Origin: Antribacter gilvus | GTDB taxonomy: Bacteria; Actinomycetota; Actinomycetes; Actinomycetales; Cellulomonadaceae | Length of the DNA stretch: 64,000 nt | Assembly (NCBI RefSeq): GCF_003946865.1 | Contig: NZ_QXTH01000013.1 | Span: forward strand, 79,468 to 143,467 | Reading direction: 5' to 3' | Shown here: positions 1 through 10,305 of the stretch, in pieces | How the letters are laid out: each line of letters begins with the position of its first letter | Numbering within the stretch: the stretch's first letter is position 1 | The notes under the pieces: model-generated | The model's input: only the letters and a program-made list of their open reading frames with translations | Told to the model about the DNA's origin: nothing | Databases searched by the model: none | Translations under genes and position numbers: made by a program

Positions 1-324
1 CTCACCAACCTGGGAGCCACCCTCCTCGACCTGGACCGGGCAGCCGACGCGGTGGAGCCCGCCGCGGAGGCGGTCCGGCTGCGGCGAGAGCTCGCGGAGG
101 TGCGGCCCGGCTGCTACCTGCCCGACCTGGCCCAGTCCCTGACCAACCTGGCCGCCACGCTCGCCGAGCTCGGGCGGCACGGCGAGGCGCTCCCGCCGGC
201 CCGGGAGGCGGTCCTGATCCGCGAGCAGCTCGCGCACCGCGACCCGGTCCGGTTCGAGGCGGACCATGACCGATCGCTGCACGTGCTGCGCCTGGTCCAC
301 GAGGCGCTGGCCCGCCCGGTGTGA
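1..324 (+). CDS. TPR-repeat protein, C-terminal end (partial)
   Basis: The frame is open from the first base to a TGA at 322-324, so the gene begins outside the window. The visible ~107 residues are two tetratricopeptide-like units of about 46 residues, each with an EAVRLRREL-type helix, a RYLPDLAQSL-type helix and a LAELGRHGEAL turn. They match the repeats of the next gene so closely that the two are paralogues. TPR units are scaffolds for protein-protein contacts; no catalytic part is visible here. By analogy with the two complete neighbours, a P-loop domain would be expected upstream, but that is inference. Confidence 0.8.
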   Translation, partial: LTNLGATLLDLDRAADAVEPAAEAVRLRRELAEVRPGCYLPDLAQSLTNLAATLAELGRHGEALPPAREAVLIREQLAHRDPVRFEADHDRSLHVLRLVHEALARPV

Positions 325-478
325 GCCCTGCCGGCCCCCCCGAGAACAACCTCGCGCGGGCGATCCGGCCCGGATGCTGCTCCCGGCGGGCAGGAGCGGA
401 CAAGATTGTCCGGCGTGTCTTCCGTGGGCGGCGTGTCCGGGTCGCACGAGGCGCCCGAGTGGCGTTGACTTGTCCGTC

Positions 479-3286
479 ATGGACGGGACGGTCGGCTCGG
501 CGCGCTCGCAGTCGTCTGTCCGTGCCCTGCGGGGCGTCGTGAGCAGCGCCAGGGCGCGGCTGGACGCGGTCGGCGGGCTCCGGCGTCGGGCCACGAGGCG
601 GGACGTGACGGACTCTGCGGAGCCGGCCCGGGGCCCGGCCGCCCTGCTCTCTCCCGCCCGGGCGATCGTGCCGTTCCGGGGCCGGGTCGCGGAGCTCGAC
701 GAGCTGACGACGTGGTGCTGGGCCGGGCGGGCCGGGCGCGTGCGCCTGCTGCTGGGGTCGGGCGGCGTGGGGAAGACCAGGCTCGCGGCCGAGCTGGCCC
801 GCAGGCTCTCCTCGGACGGCTGGCTGTGCGTCGACGTGCCCGACGGTGAGGAGGCCGCTGCCGCCGAGCGGTACCTGCGTTCCGACCCGGGGGCGCGTCG
901 CGTCCTCCTCGTCCTCGACCGCGGCGAGACCCGCCGAGGGCTCGGGACGCTCCTGGCCGCGCTGTCCGCCGTCCGCGACACGCACGTCCGCGTGCTCGTC
1001 CTCGCCCGCGAGGACGGCCCGTGGTGGTCGCGACGGGAGTCCGACAGCCCGGCGGTGCGCGCCCTCGTCGAGGACGCCGTGACCACGGACCTGGGCCCGC
1101 GGCTCACGCCGGGCCAGGACCACGCCGCGGTTGCGGAGGCGGCGGTGCGCGCGTTCGCCGCCGCGCTGGACGTCCCCGTGCCGCGCGTCCGGGTCCTGGT
1201 GCGGGGGCCCGTGCCGCGGGTGCTGGACCTGCACGCGGCGGCGCTCGTCGGTGTGCTCACAGCACCGCGGCCCGACGACGGAGCCCCCGCCGGGACGGGC
1301 GAGGCGGACGCGGTCGACCCCGCAGCGCCTGTCGACGAGATCGTCGTCGACGTGTCGGGTGCCCTCACCGACCTGCTCGCGCTGGAGCGCCGGGCGGGCG
1401 CCGCGTCCGACCCGGGGGCCGGCCCGTCGGGCCCCGACCGGATCACCGGGCGCCGCGTGATCGACGAGGTCGTGGCGGCGCCGCGCGCCGCGCGCGCCCG
1501 GCTGACCGTTCTCGACCAGCAGGACTCCTTCCACCTGGCCGCGATCCTCGCCCGCGCACTGCACGAGCTCCCTGATGACGCGGAGGCCTTCGCGCCCGTG
1601 GCCGGGCTGCTCGAGGACCTGGTCGAGCGGATGCCGGACGAGGGGGACCTGCTCGCCGCCGTCGCGGGCGCCCTGCCGGACGCCTCGCCGGCGCTCGCCG
1701 GGCTCCGCGCGGACCTCTTGGAACGGGTCCTCGACAAGGTCGACCCGGAGGACCGCACCATCGTGACGACCCTGCTCCGGGAGCTCGGCGACGCGCTGGC
1801 CGACCTCGGGCGGCGCGACGAGGCGCTCGCCGCCCGCCAGGAGGCGGCGGACATCGCCCGGGCCCTGGTGGCCGACGACGGCGACCGCCACGTGCCGGAC
1901 CTCGCCGGGGCGCTCACCGATCTCGGCGCCGCCCACCACGAGCTCGGCCAGGCGGCTCCTGCCCGGGCCTGCGCCGACGAGTCGGTCGCACTCTGGCGTT
2001 CCCTGGCGACCGGCCGCCCCGGCCGGTTCCTCGCCGGGACCGTGCGGGCCGTCGACCTGCTCGCCGCGACGCTGACGGCGGCCGGGGACGGCGCCGGGTC
2101 GCTGGCGGCGCAGGAGGAGGCGCTGCAGCTCCGGCGCACCCTCGTCGCGCGCGACCGCGAGCGACACCTGCGCGGGCTGGCCGGCGCCCTGGAGCGGTTC
2201 GCGGGATCCCTGGCGGCGCACGGCCGCACGGCCGCCGCGCTCCCGGTGACGGTGCAGGCGTGCGACGCGTTCCGCGTGGCCGCCCAGGCCCACTCGGAGC
2301 GTGACGTGCCGGCGCTCGCCAGGGTCCTTGCCGAGCTCGCGTCACGGTACGTGGAGCTGGGGCGGCCGGCGGAGGCGCTCCCGCCGGCGCTGGAGGCGGT
2401 GAACCTGCGGCGCGTCCTGGTCCGGGACCATGCCGGCGACCGCTACCTGCCCGAGCTGGGGCAGGCGCTGTCCCGCCTGGGCGCGGTGTACTCGGAGCTG
2501 CGCCGCCCGCAGCAGGCGCTCCCGGTGCAGCGGGAGGCCGTGGCGATCCGGCGCACGCTGGTGGAGCAGGACCGCAAGGACGGCCTTGTCGCCGACCTGG
2601 CGGGGTCGCTGTCGAACCTGGGGGTGACCTACTCGGGCCTCGGCCGACCCGCCGAGGCGCTCCCGCTGGACCAGGAGGCCGCGGACCTGCGCCGCGACCT
2701 GGCGCGGAGGCACCCGGACCGGTACCTCGCCGACCTGGGCGACTCGCTGTCCAACCTGGGGGTGCGACTGGCCGAGCTGGGCCGGCCCCGGGACGCGGTG
2801 GGGCCCGCCCAGGAGGCGGTGCACATCCGCCGCGACCTCGCGGAGGCGGGCGGGCCGCGCGCCCGGGCGGACCTGGCGGCGGCCCTCGTCAACCTGGGAG
2901 CGACGTACGCCGATCTCGGCCGGCCCGCGGAGGCCATGACGCCGACCCGGGAGGCGGTGCGCCTCCGCCGGGACCTCGTGGGGCAGAACCCGGCGCGCTA
3001 TCTGCCCGACCTCGCGAGCGCCCTGTCGAACCTCGCGGCGCAGCGTGCCGACTCGGGCGAGGCGCGCAGCGCGCTGGAGCCGGCGCTGGAGGCGGTCCGC
3101 ATCCGCCGGGAGCTGGCCCGGACGAGCCCCCACCGGTACTCGGCCGACCTGAACCGGTCGCTGACGGTCCTGGCGATCGTGCACGAGGAGCTGGGGGACC
3201 GCGGCGCGGCGGTCCTCGCCCGCGCGGAGGTGGGCGCCGTCTCACATCGCGGCGCAGGTCTGGCGCCCGGCGTCACACCGGCTTAG
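479..3286 (+). CDS. P-loop NTPase with C-terminal TPR array (STAND-like)
   Basis: A 935-residue protein. Residues ~65-75 have a FRGRVAELDEL entry motif, followed by Walker A GSGGVGKT (Lys99), a Walker B-like LLVLDRGE strand and a sensor-like VLVLARE strand. The C-terminal half (~400-915) is about ten TPR units of 44-48 residues with a repeated SLSNLGV...LGRPAEAL...EAVxLRRxL pattern. This layout (short P-loop module plus TPR array) is that of STAND-type signalling ATPases, where repeats sense a ligand and nucleotide exchange drives oligomerisation; no effector domain such as CHAT, TIR or protease is recognisable. The ATG at 479 is the first start after the preceding gene's stop that does not overlap it; no convincing ribosome-binding site is seen. 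Function unknown. Confidence 0.75.
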   Translation: MDGTVGSARSQSSVRALRGVVSSARARLDAVGGLRRRATRRDVTDSAEPARGPAALLSPARAIVPFRGRVAELDELTTWCWAGRAGRVRLLLGSGGVGKTRLAAELARRLSSDGWLCVDVPDGEEAAAAERYLRSDPGARRVLLVLDRGETRRGLGTLLAALSAVRDTHVRVLVLAREDGPWWSRRESDSPAVRALVEDAVTTDLGPRLTPGQDHAAVAEAAVRAFAAALDVPVPRVRVLVRGPVPRVLDLHAAALVGVLTAPRPDDGAPAGTGEADAVDPAAPVDEIVVDVSGALTDLLALERRAGAASDPGAGPSGPDRITGRRVIDEVVAAPRAARARLTVLDQQDSFHLAAILARALHELPDDAEAFAPVAGLLEDLVERMPDEGDLLAAVAGALPDASPALAGLRADLLERVLDKVDPEDRTIVTTLLRELGDALADLGRRDEALAARQEAADIARALVADDGDRHVPDLAGALTDLGAAHHELGQAAPARACADESVALWRSLATGRPGRFLAGTVRAVDLLAATLTAAGDGAGSLAAQEEALQLRRTLVARDRERHLRGLAGALERFAGSLAAHGRTAAALPVTVQACDAFRVAAQAHSERDVPALARVLAELASRYVELGRPAEALPPALEAVNLRRVLVRDHAGDRYLPELGQALSRLGAVYSELRRPQQALPVQREAVAIRRTLVEQDRKDGLVADLAGSLSNLGVTYSGLGRPAEALPLDQEAADLRRDLARRHPDRYLADLGDSLSNLGVRLAELGRPRDAVGPAQEAVHIRRDLAEAGGPRARADLAAALVNLGATYADLGRPAEAMTPTREAVRLRRDLVGQNPARYLPDLASALSNLAAQRADSGEARSALEPALEAVRIRRELARTSPHRYSADLNRSLTVLAIVHEELGDRGAAVLARAEVGAVSHRGAGLAPGVTPA

Positions 3287-3447
3287 TGTCGGGCTGATTC
3301 ACCATGACCCGTCCGAGGGTGCTTACCTCGGCGGCGGGCGTCGACGCGGGTATCGCGGACGTCCCGACCTGGCCGGAGGGCCGCTGGTCGTGAGTCGTTC
3401 CCACCCGTCCCCCCGGCGTGCCCGGGGGACTCACCCGAGGAATGCTC

Positions 3448-5832
3448 ATGACGAACACCACCTTTGCCGACCCCTTCCGCACCGGGACGGTCCTTGGCTA
3501 CCCACGGATCGGCCGGCGCCGGGAGCTCAAGCGCGCGCTCGAGGCGCACTGGTCCGGCCGCAGCACGGCGGACGAGCTGGAGGCCACCGCGCGGGACCTG
3601 CGGCTCGCCGCGGCGCGCCGCCTCGTGGACCTGGGCCTCGACGCCACCTCCGGCGCCGTCCCGGGCTCGTTCAGCCTCTACGACCAGGTTCTCGACGTGG
3701 TGGCGCTGCTCGGCGCGGTCCCGTCGCGGTTCCGCGAGCCGACTGCCGGCGGCTCCGGTCGCCTCCCTCTCAGCGAGTATTTCGCCCTGGCGCGCGGCGC
3801 CGGCGACGAGCCGCCGCTGGAGATGACCAAGTGGTTCGACACGAACTACCACTACCTCGTCCCCGAGATCGGCCCCGGCACGCCCGTGAGCCTCGCCGAC
3901 GACCGCGTGGTGCGCGAGTTCGTCGAGGCCCGCGACGTGGGCATCGTCACGCGGCCGGTCCTGGTGGGCCCGGTGACGTTCCTCCTCCTGAGCAAGGCGG
4001 CCGACGGCGCCGGTCCCGGGTTCCGGCCGCTGGACCGCCTCCCCGAGGTGACGGCCGTGTACGCGGAGCTGCTGCGCCGGCTCGCCGACGCTGGCGCGCC
4101 GTGGGTCCAGCTCGACGAGCCCGCGCTCGTCACCGACAACCTCGGCGTGCCGTTCGCGGACGTCGCGGAGGCGGTCCGCGCCGCGTACGGGCAGCTCGCC
4201 GGCGCGCCCGTGGCGGGCACCGCCGCGGCCGACGGCGCCGCACGGCCGGCGATCCTCGTCGCCGCCCCCTACGGCGACCTGCGCGGGCCCGACGGCGACG
4301 GGCTGGCCCTGCTGGCCGGCACCGGCGTGGAGGGCATCGCGATCGACCTCGTCCGCGGCGGGCTCCCGGCCGGACCCGTGGCAGGTCTCGGGTCCACGGT
4401 CCTGGTCGCCGGCGTGGTCGACGGCCACGGGGTGTGGCGTGGCGACCTCACCGCGAAGCTCGGCCTCCTGGAGCGGGCGGCTGAGCTCGGCGCCGCGGCG
4501 GTGGTCCCGGCCACGTCGACGTCGCTCCTGCACGTGCCGCACGACGTCGAGGACGAGCCCTACCTCTCCGCCGACCTGCGGTCCTGGCTGGCGTTCGCCG
4601 ACCAGAAGGTGGGCGAGGTGGTGACGCTGGCCACCGCCCTGTCGGGCGCGGAGGGCAGGGCCGCTGCCGAGGCCGCGCTGACGTCGTCGGCCGAGGCCGT
4701 GGCGACGCGGCAGGCGGCCGAGGGCGTCGTCGTCCCGGCGGTCCGGGAGCGGCTGGCCGGGCTCGTCCCGGCAGACACCACCCGGGCGCCGTACGGGGAG
4801 CGCGCGGCCGCGCAGGAGGCGCGGCTCGGGCTGCCGGCGCTGCCGACCACGACGATCGGCTCGTTCCCGCAGACCGCCGAGATCCGGGCGGCGCGCGCCG
4901 CCGCCCGGAAGGGCGAGCTGTCCGAGGACGAGTACACGGCGGCGATGCGGGACGAGGTGGCGCGCGTGGTGCGCCTCCAGGAGGACCTCGGCCTGGACGT
5001 GCTGGTCCACGGTGAGCCGGAACGCAACGACATGGTGCAGTACTTCGCGGAGCAGCTCGACGGCTTCGCGACGACGGTGCAGGGCTGGGTCCAGTCGTAC
5101 GGCTCGCGCTGCGTGCGCCCGCCGATCCTCTGGGGCGACGTGTCGCGGCCCGCGCCGATGACCGTCGAGTGGGCCACGTACGCCCAGTCGCTGACGGACC
5201 TGCCGGTCAAGGGCATGCTCACCGGGCCGGTGACGATCCTCGCCTGGTCGTTCGTGCGCGACGACCAGCCGCTCGGCGACACGGCGGCCCAGGTCGCCCT
5301 GGCACTCCGCGACGAGGTGCGGGACCTGGAGGCGGCGGGGATCGCCGTCGTGCAGGTGGACGAGCCGGCGCTGCGGGAGCTGCTGCCGCTGCGCGCCGCC
5401 GACCACCCGGCCTACCTCGACTGGTCGGTGCGCTCCTTCCGGCTGGCGACGGCGGGCGCGGCCCCGGCCACGCAGGTGCACACGCACCTCTGCTACTCCG
5501 AGTTCGGGGACGTCATCGACGCGATCGACGGGCTCGACGCCGACGTGACGTCGCTCGAGGCGGCGCGCTCCCGCATGGAGGTGGTGCCGGAGCTGGCCGA
5601 GGCGGGCTACGACCGGGGCGTCGGCCCGGGGGTGTACGACATCCACTCGCCGCGCGTGCCGTCCGTGGAGGAGATGGCGGAGCTGCTCCGGCTCGCCGTC
5701 GGCGCCGTGGACCCGCGTCTCGTGTGGGTGAACCCCGACTGCGGGCTGAAGACCCGCCGGTACGAGGAGGCCTCGCCCGCGCTGCACAACCTCGTCGAGG
5801 CGGCCCGGAAGGTGCGGGCGGAGCTCGGCTGA
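3448..5832 (+). CDS. metE: Cobalamin-independent methionine synthase MetE
   Basis: Transfers the methyl group of 5-methyltetrahydrofolate-triglutamate to homocysteine, the last step of methionine synthesis, in the cytoplasm. The 794-residue product has the usual length for the family, the N-terminal [16 protein letters not shown] motif and the four zinc/homocysteine ligands of the catalytic half: His680 and Cys682 (THLCYSEF), Glu704 (TSLEAAR) and Cys765 (NPDCGLK). The ATG at 3448 was chosen because CGAGGAA lies 5-6 nt upstream and the family N-terminus starts just after it. The 161-nt leader (3287-3447) contains GC-rich stems, but I could not match it to a cobalamin, SAM or SAH riboswitch. 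It sits as a single housekeeping gene between two TPR/P-loop genes. Confidence 0.97.
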   Translation: MTNTTFADPFRTGTVLGYPRIGRRRELKRALEAHWSGRSTADELEATARDLRLAAARRLVDLGLDATSGAVPGSFSLYDQVLDVVALLGAVPSRFREPTAGGSGRLPLSEYFALARGAGDEPPLEMTKWFDTNYHYLVPEIGPGTPVSLADDRVVREFVEARDVGIVTRPVLVGPVTFLLLSKAADGAGPGFRPLDRLPEVTAVYAELLRRLADAGAPWVQLDEPALVTDNLGVPFADVAEAVRAAYGQLAGAPVAGTAAADGAARPAILVAAPYGDLRGPDGDGLALLAGTGVEGIAIDLVRGGLPAGPVAGLGSTVLVAGVVDGHGVWRGDLTAKLGLLERAAELGAAAVVPATSTSLLHVPHDVEDEPYLSADLRSWLAFADQKVGEVVTLATALSGAEGRAAAEAALTSSAEAVATRQAAEGVVVPAVRERLAGLVPADTTRAPYGERAAAQEARLGLPALPTTTIGSFPQTAEIRAARAAARKGELSEDEYTAAMRDEVARVVRLQEDLGLDVLVHGEPERNDMVQYFAEQLDGFATTVQGWVQSYGSRCVRPPILWGDVSRPAPMTVEWATYAQSLTDLPVKGMLTGPVTILAWSFVRDDQPLGDTAAQVALALRDEVRDLEAAGIAVVQVDEPALRELLPLRAADHPAYLDWSVRSFRLATAGAAPATQVHTHLCYSEFGDVIDAIDGLDADVTSLEAARSRMEVVPELAEAGYDRGVGPGVYDIHSPRVPSVEEMAELLRLAVGAVDPRLVWVNPDCGLKTRRYEEASPALHNLVEAARKVRAELG

Positions 5833-5866
5833 CGCGGGTCGGCGCCGGACGCGCCGCCCGGTCCCG

Positions 5867-5960
5867 TGCCGAGGTAGTGCCTTCGTCCGACGAGGCCACT
5901 ACCTCGGCGTCGGGTCCCTGCCGAGGTAGTGCCTTCGTCCGACAGGGGAACTACCTCGGC
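5867..5960 (+). repeat. Tandem hairpins built on a 25-bp direct repeat
   Basis: A 25-bp sequence occurs twice in direct orientation (5867-5891 and 5919-5943, 52 bp apart). Each copy begins with CCGAGGTAGTG and is followed by its inverted complement (5897-5907 and 5951-5960), giving two consecutive stem-loops. They lie just after the metE stop and before the next gene on the same strand. A transcription terminator is the simplest reading, although no U tract follows. The duplication of the whole left arm and loop, with differing right-hand loops, looks like a repeat element that expanded in place. Confidence 0.75.
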
Positions 5961-6022
5961 GGGGCCCTCCGGGGGGTGGGAGGGATTCGCTTCCGTGCGC
6001 GGGCGTGCTGTTGAATCGCGCC

Positions 6023-8044
6023 ATGACACCAGGGGAACGTGTCGATCGAGCGGGGCCCGGGGGCACCCGCAGCAGGGAGGCGGAGCTCTCCGAGCTTCTG
6101 ACCTGGGCGTCCGCCGCGGAGCGGGCGTCCGCCAGGCTGCTCACCGGCCGGGCGCGTGCGGGCAAGACGTGGCTGGCGCACGCGCTCGCCGACCGGCTCG
6201 CCGAGGACGGCTGGTCGTGCGAGTGGGTCACCCCGGCGCCGGGCGGCGCCCCGGCGGGCACCGCCGCGGCGGGCACCGCGACGGCTGGCCGGCCGGTCGG
6301 CGGCACCCGCGGGCCGGCCGGCGCCGCGGTCGACGGCTCGGCTCGCGACCGGGTGCTGATCGTCGTCGACGACGCCGAGTGGCACCACGACCTGTCCGAC
6401 GTGCTCGCCGACGCCTCGGCCAGAGCAGGGGTGGTGCGGGTCCTCCTCGTCGCACGCCGGACGGGCTGGTGGTGGGACCGCCTCCTGCGGGTGACGGACC
6501 CCGAGGTCGAGAGGCTGCTCGTGGGCGCCGCGGACGCCGGCGACCTCCGCCCCCACCCCGTGCGGGACGGCGCGCCAGGTCGGCTCCCCGAGGTGGGCGA
6601 GGTGTCGGCCGACGTCGTCCGCGAGGTCGTCCGAGCCGTCGAGGAGCGGCTCGACGGCGACCCGGACGACCTCGCCGCCGCAGTCGACCTTCTCGGCGAC
6701 GCGCTCGGCGCCCTGCCGGACGACGTGCGCGAGCTCACCACCATCTCCGGCGCCCTGCCGTACCCGTCGATGGCGCTCGCGGTCACGCGCCTGGAGGTTG
6801 TCGAGCGGGCGGCCCGCGCCGTCGGCCCGGAGCCCGACGAGCTGCGCGCGGCGACCTTGTGCGACCTGGGCATGGCCCTCGCCGAGACCGGCCGTGCGGA
6901 GGAGGCGCTCAGCGCGGATCGCGCCGCCGCCGCCGTCTGGCGCCGGCTGGCCGACGACGACCCGGCCAGGTACCGCGTCCGCCTCGCCACCGAGCTGGTC
7001 CACGTGGGCGCGTCGTGCTCGGACGTGGGCAGGCCCGAGGCCGCGTTCGCCGCGGAGGAGGAGGCGGTGCGGCTCTGGCGCGCTGTCGAGGAGGAGAACC
7101 CGGGACGTGCCACCGTCGAGCTGGCCAAGGCGGTCTCCAACCTGGCGGTGTCGCTCGGAGAGCTGGACCGGCCGGGTGACGCGCTCGGTCCCAGCCTGGA
7201 GGCGGTGGCGCTCTGGCGCGGGCTCGTGGCGGCGGCCCCCGGCCGGTGGGAGGGGGCGCTCGCCCGCTCGCTGACGAACCTCGGCACGCGCTACGCGGAG
7301 CTCGGGCGGGCCGACGACGCCCTGCCGCCCACCGAGGAGGCGACGGAGCTGCGCCGCGTGCTCGCGAGCCGCTCGCCGGACGAGCACCTGCCGGATCTTG
7401 CCGACTCCCTCATGCACCTCGGCGACCGCCTGGCGGAGGCGGGCCGCGAGGCCGAGGCCGCGGAGTGCTTCGCCACGGCCGTGGAGGTCCAGCGGCGCCT
7501 CGCCGAGGAGAACCCGGGCTGGTACGGCATGGAGCTCGCCCATGTGCTGATGCGAGCCGGGGCGCTCGGACGGGAGGGGGAGGAGCCGGAGCGAGCGAGG
7601 GAGGCGGCGCGCGAGGCCGTCATGCTCTACCGGCGCGAGGCCGCAGCCAACCCGGGTCGGTTCCGGCGGTCGCTGGCGAACGCCCTGCACGAGCTGGCGC
7701 TGACCCACCGGAGCTTCGGCGACCACCAGTCGGCGATCAACGCGGAGAGGGAGGCGATCCGGGTCCACCAGGAGCTTGCCGCCACGGACGGACGGGAGCG
7801 GGCGGCGCTCGCGGACTCGCTCGCCAACCTTGCGGCGATCCTCCTCGACGTCGGCATGGCGGAGGAGGCGCTGTCCTCCGCCGTCGAGGCGGCGGCGATC
7901 CTGCGCGACCTCGCGGGCGCCGACCCGGGCCGCCACAGGAGGCGTCTCGCGGGGGCTCTGCAGACCCTGGCCCTGGCGCACCACCAGCTGGCCGACTTCG
8001 AGTCGGCGCGCCGGGTCCGGGCAGAGGCTCGGAGATCGTCATGA
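6023..8044 (+). CDS. P-loop NTPase with C-terminal TPR array, paralogue
   Basis: A 673-residue protein with the same plan as the gene at 479-3286. Near residues 35-50 is a Walker A-like TGRARAGKTWL, then a Walker B-like VLIVVDDAEW strand and a VLLVARRTGWWW strand, all inside the first 160 residues. TPR units of about 45 residues run from ~270 to the C-terminus, with the recurrent LADSLANLA...GMAEEAL...EAAAILRDL pattern. The first glycines of the P-loop are replaced (GRARAGKT instead of GSGGVGKT), so nucleotide binding may be altered. The ATG at 6023 is the first good start after the hairpins; a weak TTGAAT box lies 6 nt before it, so the transcript may be leaderless. Role unknown. Confidence 0.75.
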   Translation: MTPGERVDRAGPGGTRSREAELSELLTWASAAERASARLLTGRARAGKTWLAHALADRLAEDGWSCEWVTPAPGGAPAGTAAAGTATAGRPVGGTRGPAGAAVDGSARDRVLIVVDDAEWHHDLSDVLADASARAGVVRVLLVARRTGWWWDRLLRVTDPEVERLLVGAADAGDLRPHPVRDGAPGRLPEVGEVSADVVREVVRAVEERLDGDPDDLAAAVDLLGDALGALPDDVRELTTISGALPYPSMALAVTRLEVVERAARAVGPEPDELRAATLCDLGMALAETGRAEEALSADRAAAAVWRRLADDDPARYRVRLATELVHVGASCSDVGRPEAAFAAEEEAVRLWRAVEEENPGRATVELAKAVSNLAVSLGELDRPGDALGPSLEAVALWRGLVAAAPGRWEGALARSLTNLGTRYAELGRADDALPPTEEATELRRVLASRSPDEHLPDLADSLMHLGDRLAEAGREAEAAECFATAVEVQRRLAEENPGWYGMELAHVLMRAGALGREGEEPERAREAAREAVMLYRREAAANPGRFRRSLANALHELALTHRSFGDHQSAINAEREAIRVHQELAATDGRERAALADSLANLAAILLDVGMAEEALSSAVEAAAILRDLAGADPGRHRRRLAGALQTLALAHHQLADFESARRVRAEARRSS

Positions 8045-8233
8045 GAGGTTCACGGCCCGATCATCAGCGACTCACCTTTGTGGCGCGTTTGTGGGCGTTA
8101 TTTGGAATGGTCCGGTAAGGCGCAAGATTTCCTGTCCGCGGTCATTCTGAGCGCCAAATTACTTCGTCTCATTCCTCGAAATCGCAGCGTTTCGACTGGA
8201 CTTCACCGGGTGATACGCACCACACTTGTACTT

Positions 8234-8461
8234 GTGACTGACTTCACAGTTCAAGACCCTGCCAGCGATCACGACGATCTCACCGCCCTGGAGGCGGCGC
8301 GGATCCTCGGGGTCTCCAAGCTGCACGTGATCGACCTCCTGGAGGCCGGCGAGCTCGACTTCCACTGGGTGGGCTCCGACCTTCGTTTCGACGTGGCTGA
8401 CGTGGCCGCGTACAAGGCCGGCCGCGAGCACCGGGACACGGAGGAGCTCGTAGCAGTCTGA
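8234..8461 (+). CDS. Small excisionase/MerR-type helix-turn-helix protein
   Basis: A 75-residue protein with the single HTH layout of excisionase-family DNA-binding proteins: LTALEAARILGVSKLHVIDLLEAGELDFHWV followed by a strand and FDVADVAAYKAG, split here as LTALEAARILGVSKL / HVIDLLEAGEL / DLRFDVADV. In actinobacteria such BldC-like proteins act as small DNA-binding regulators. The GTG at 8234 gives the family-like N-terminus; an xAxxxT-type box (CACACT) lies 7 nt before it. The upstream 8045-8233 stretch is more A/T-rich than its surroundings and contains no other convincing gene. No recombinase is nearby, so a regulatory role is more likely than a true excisionase role. Confidence 0.7.
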   Translation: MTDFTVQDPASDHDDLTALEAARILGVSKLHVIDLLEAGELDFHWVGSDLRFDVADVAAYKAGREHRDTEELVAV

Positions 8462-8603
8462 CCCCGCAGCACCAGCGCGGAGCATCGTCGTGACCGCGCT
8501 GAGGGCCCGGCGCACTGCGCGCCGGGCGGGCCGCCGGCAGGCGGCATCTCCGACCGAGGAGCCCGTGGCACGGCTGCGAGATGCTCCCGCACCGGTCCTG
8601 CCG

Positions 8604-9167
8604 TCAGTTTGCTCCCGAGGCGTCCAGAAGGGTCTCGGCCGCGGCCCGCGCCTGGCGCGCCGCCTCCGGGGTTCCCGAGATCGCCGCCGTCGTCTGCGCT
8701 CCCTCTGCGAGGATCGCGATCTGCGGCGCCACGTGCGCGGGTGCGCCCGCCTCCTCGACGAGCCGCGCCACGTACTCCTGGAACGTGGCCTTCTGCTCCC
8801 GCACCGCCTCCGTCACACCGTGCGACTCGGCGCCGAGCTCGCCGAAGGCGTTGACGAACCCGCAGCCGCGGAAGTCCGGCTCGCGGAACCAGGCGTCCAG
8901 GAAGTCGAAGATCGCGAGGATGCGCTCGCGAGCCGTCGTGGCGCGCTCGGTCGCCCCCGCCAGTCCCGCGTCCCAGATGGACATGCGGTGCCGCAGCACC
9001 GCGACGATCAGCTCGTCCTTGGACGCGAAGAGCGTGTAGATCCGCTTGAGCGGCACCCCTGCGGCCGTGCGCACGGCGTCCATGCCGACGGCCTGCACAC
9101 CGCGCGTGTAGAAGAGCTCGTCGGCGGTCCGCACCACGCGGTCCCGTGCTGTCTCGTCGTCGATCAC
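8604..9167 (-). CDS. TetR-family transcriptional repressor
   Basis: A 187-residue regulator. The N-terminal HTH is visible in RVVRTADELFYTRGVQAVGM...AAGVPLKRIYTLFASKDEL; the C-terminal ligand domain has the FDFLDAWFREPDFRGCGF pattern of the YcdC/TetR_C-type group. The GTG start at 9167 is fixed by AGGAGG about 6 nt upstream. It is divergent from the hydrolase gene at 9279. Two near-identical palindromes in the gap are its likely operators, so it should repress itself and the hydrolase until an inducer, perhaps a substrate of the hydrolase, is bound. The inducer is unknown. Confidence 0.9.
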   Translation of the reverse strand: MIDDETARDRVVRTADELFYTRGVQAVGMDAVRTAAGVPLKRIYTLFASKDELIVAVLRHRMSIWDAGLAGATERATTARERILAIFDFLDAWFREPDFRGCGFVNAFGELGAESHGVTEAVREQKATFQEYVARLVEEAGAPAHVAPQIAILAEGAQTTAAISGTPEAARQARAAAETLLDASGAN

Positions 9168-9194
9168 GACGTTCCTCCTACCAGTTCGCCCTGA

Positions 9195-10121
<927 letters not shown>

Positions 10122-10156
10122 CCGGCTCGGTCCGCCGCGCCGGCAGTTCGCGACAC

Positions 10157-10230
10157 GTGAACGCGCCAGACTGCTTCCAGGCCCGCCTACCGACTCGTAG
10201 GCGATCCTGGAAGCGGTCTGGCGCGTTCAC
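10157..10230. terminator. Long nested hairpin between hydrolase and MocR genes
   Basis: A 25-nt arm at 10157-10181 pairs with 10206-10230 with one G-U type mismatch. The intervening bases hold a second stem (GCCTAC with GTAGGC), so almost the whole 74 bp can fold into one rod. There is no U tract. It follows the hydrolase stop and probably ends that transcript. The core AGACTGCTTCCAGG of its left arm recurs in the hairpin at 47363-47432. Confidence 0.75.
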
Positions 10231-10305
10231 CTGTCAGCGAGCTCGCGATCATGGCCACATCCCGGCACCGTGGCGATGGCGGCGCCGCCGGGTGATGATC
10301 AGCCC

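Noticed and set aside
3287..3447. Possible cobalamin or SAM riboswitch upstream of metE.
   Set aside because: The leader is only 161 nt, too short for a cobalamin riboswitch, and I could not match conserved SAM-type cores; only unspecific GC-rich stems are visible.
3283..5787. A very long open frame on the minus strand opposite metE, and similar long antisense frames opposite other genes (e.g. fadA-fadB, pabB, glgX).
   Set aside because: In high-GC actinobacterial DNA, antisense frames of real genes stay open by codon bias. Their translations are Arg/Gly/His/Val-rich without recognisable domains, while the plus-strand metE is complete.
8234..8461. Calling the small HTH protein a phage excisionase.
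   Set aside because: There is no integrase or attachment repeat nearby; the family also includes chromosomal regulators such as BldC.
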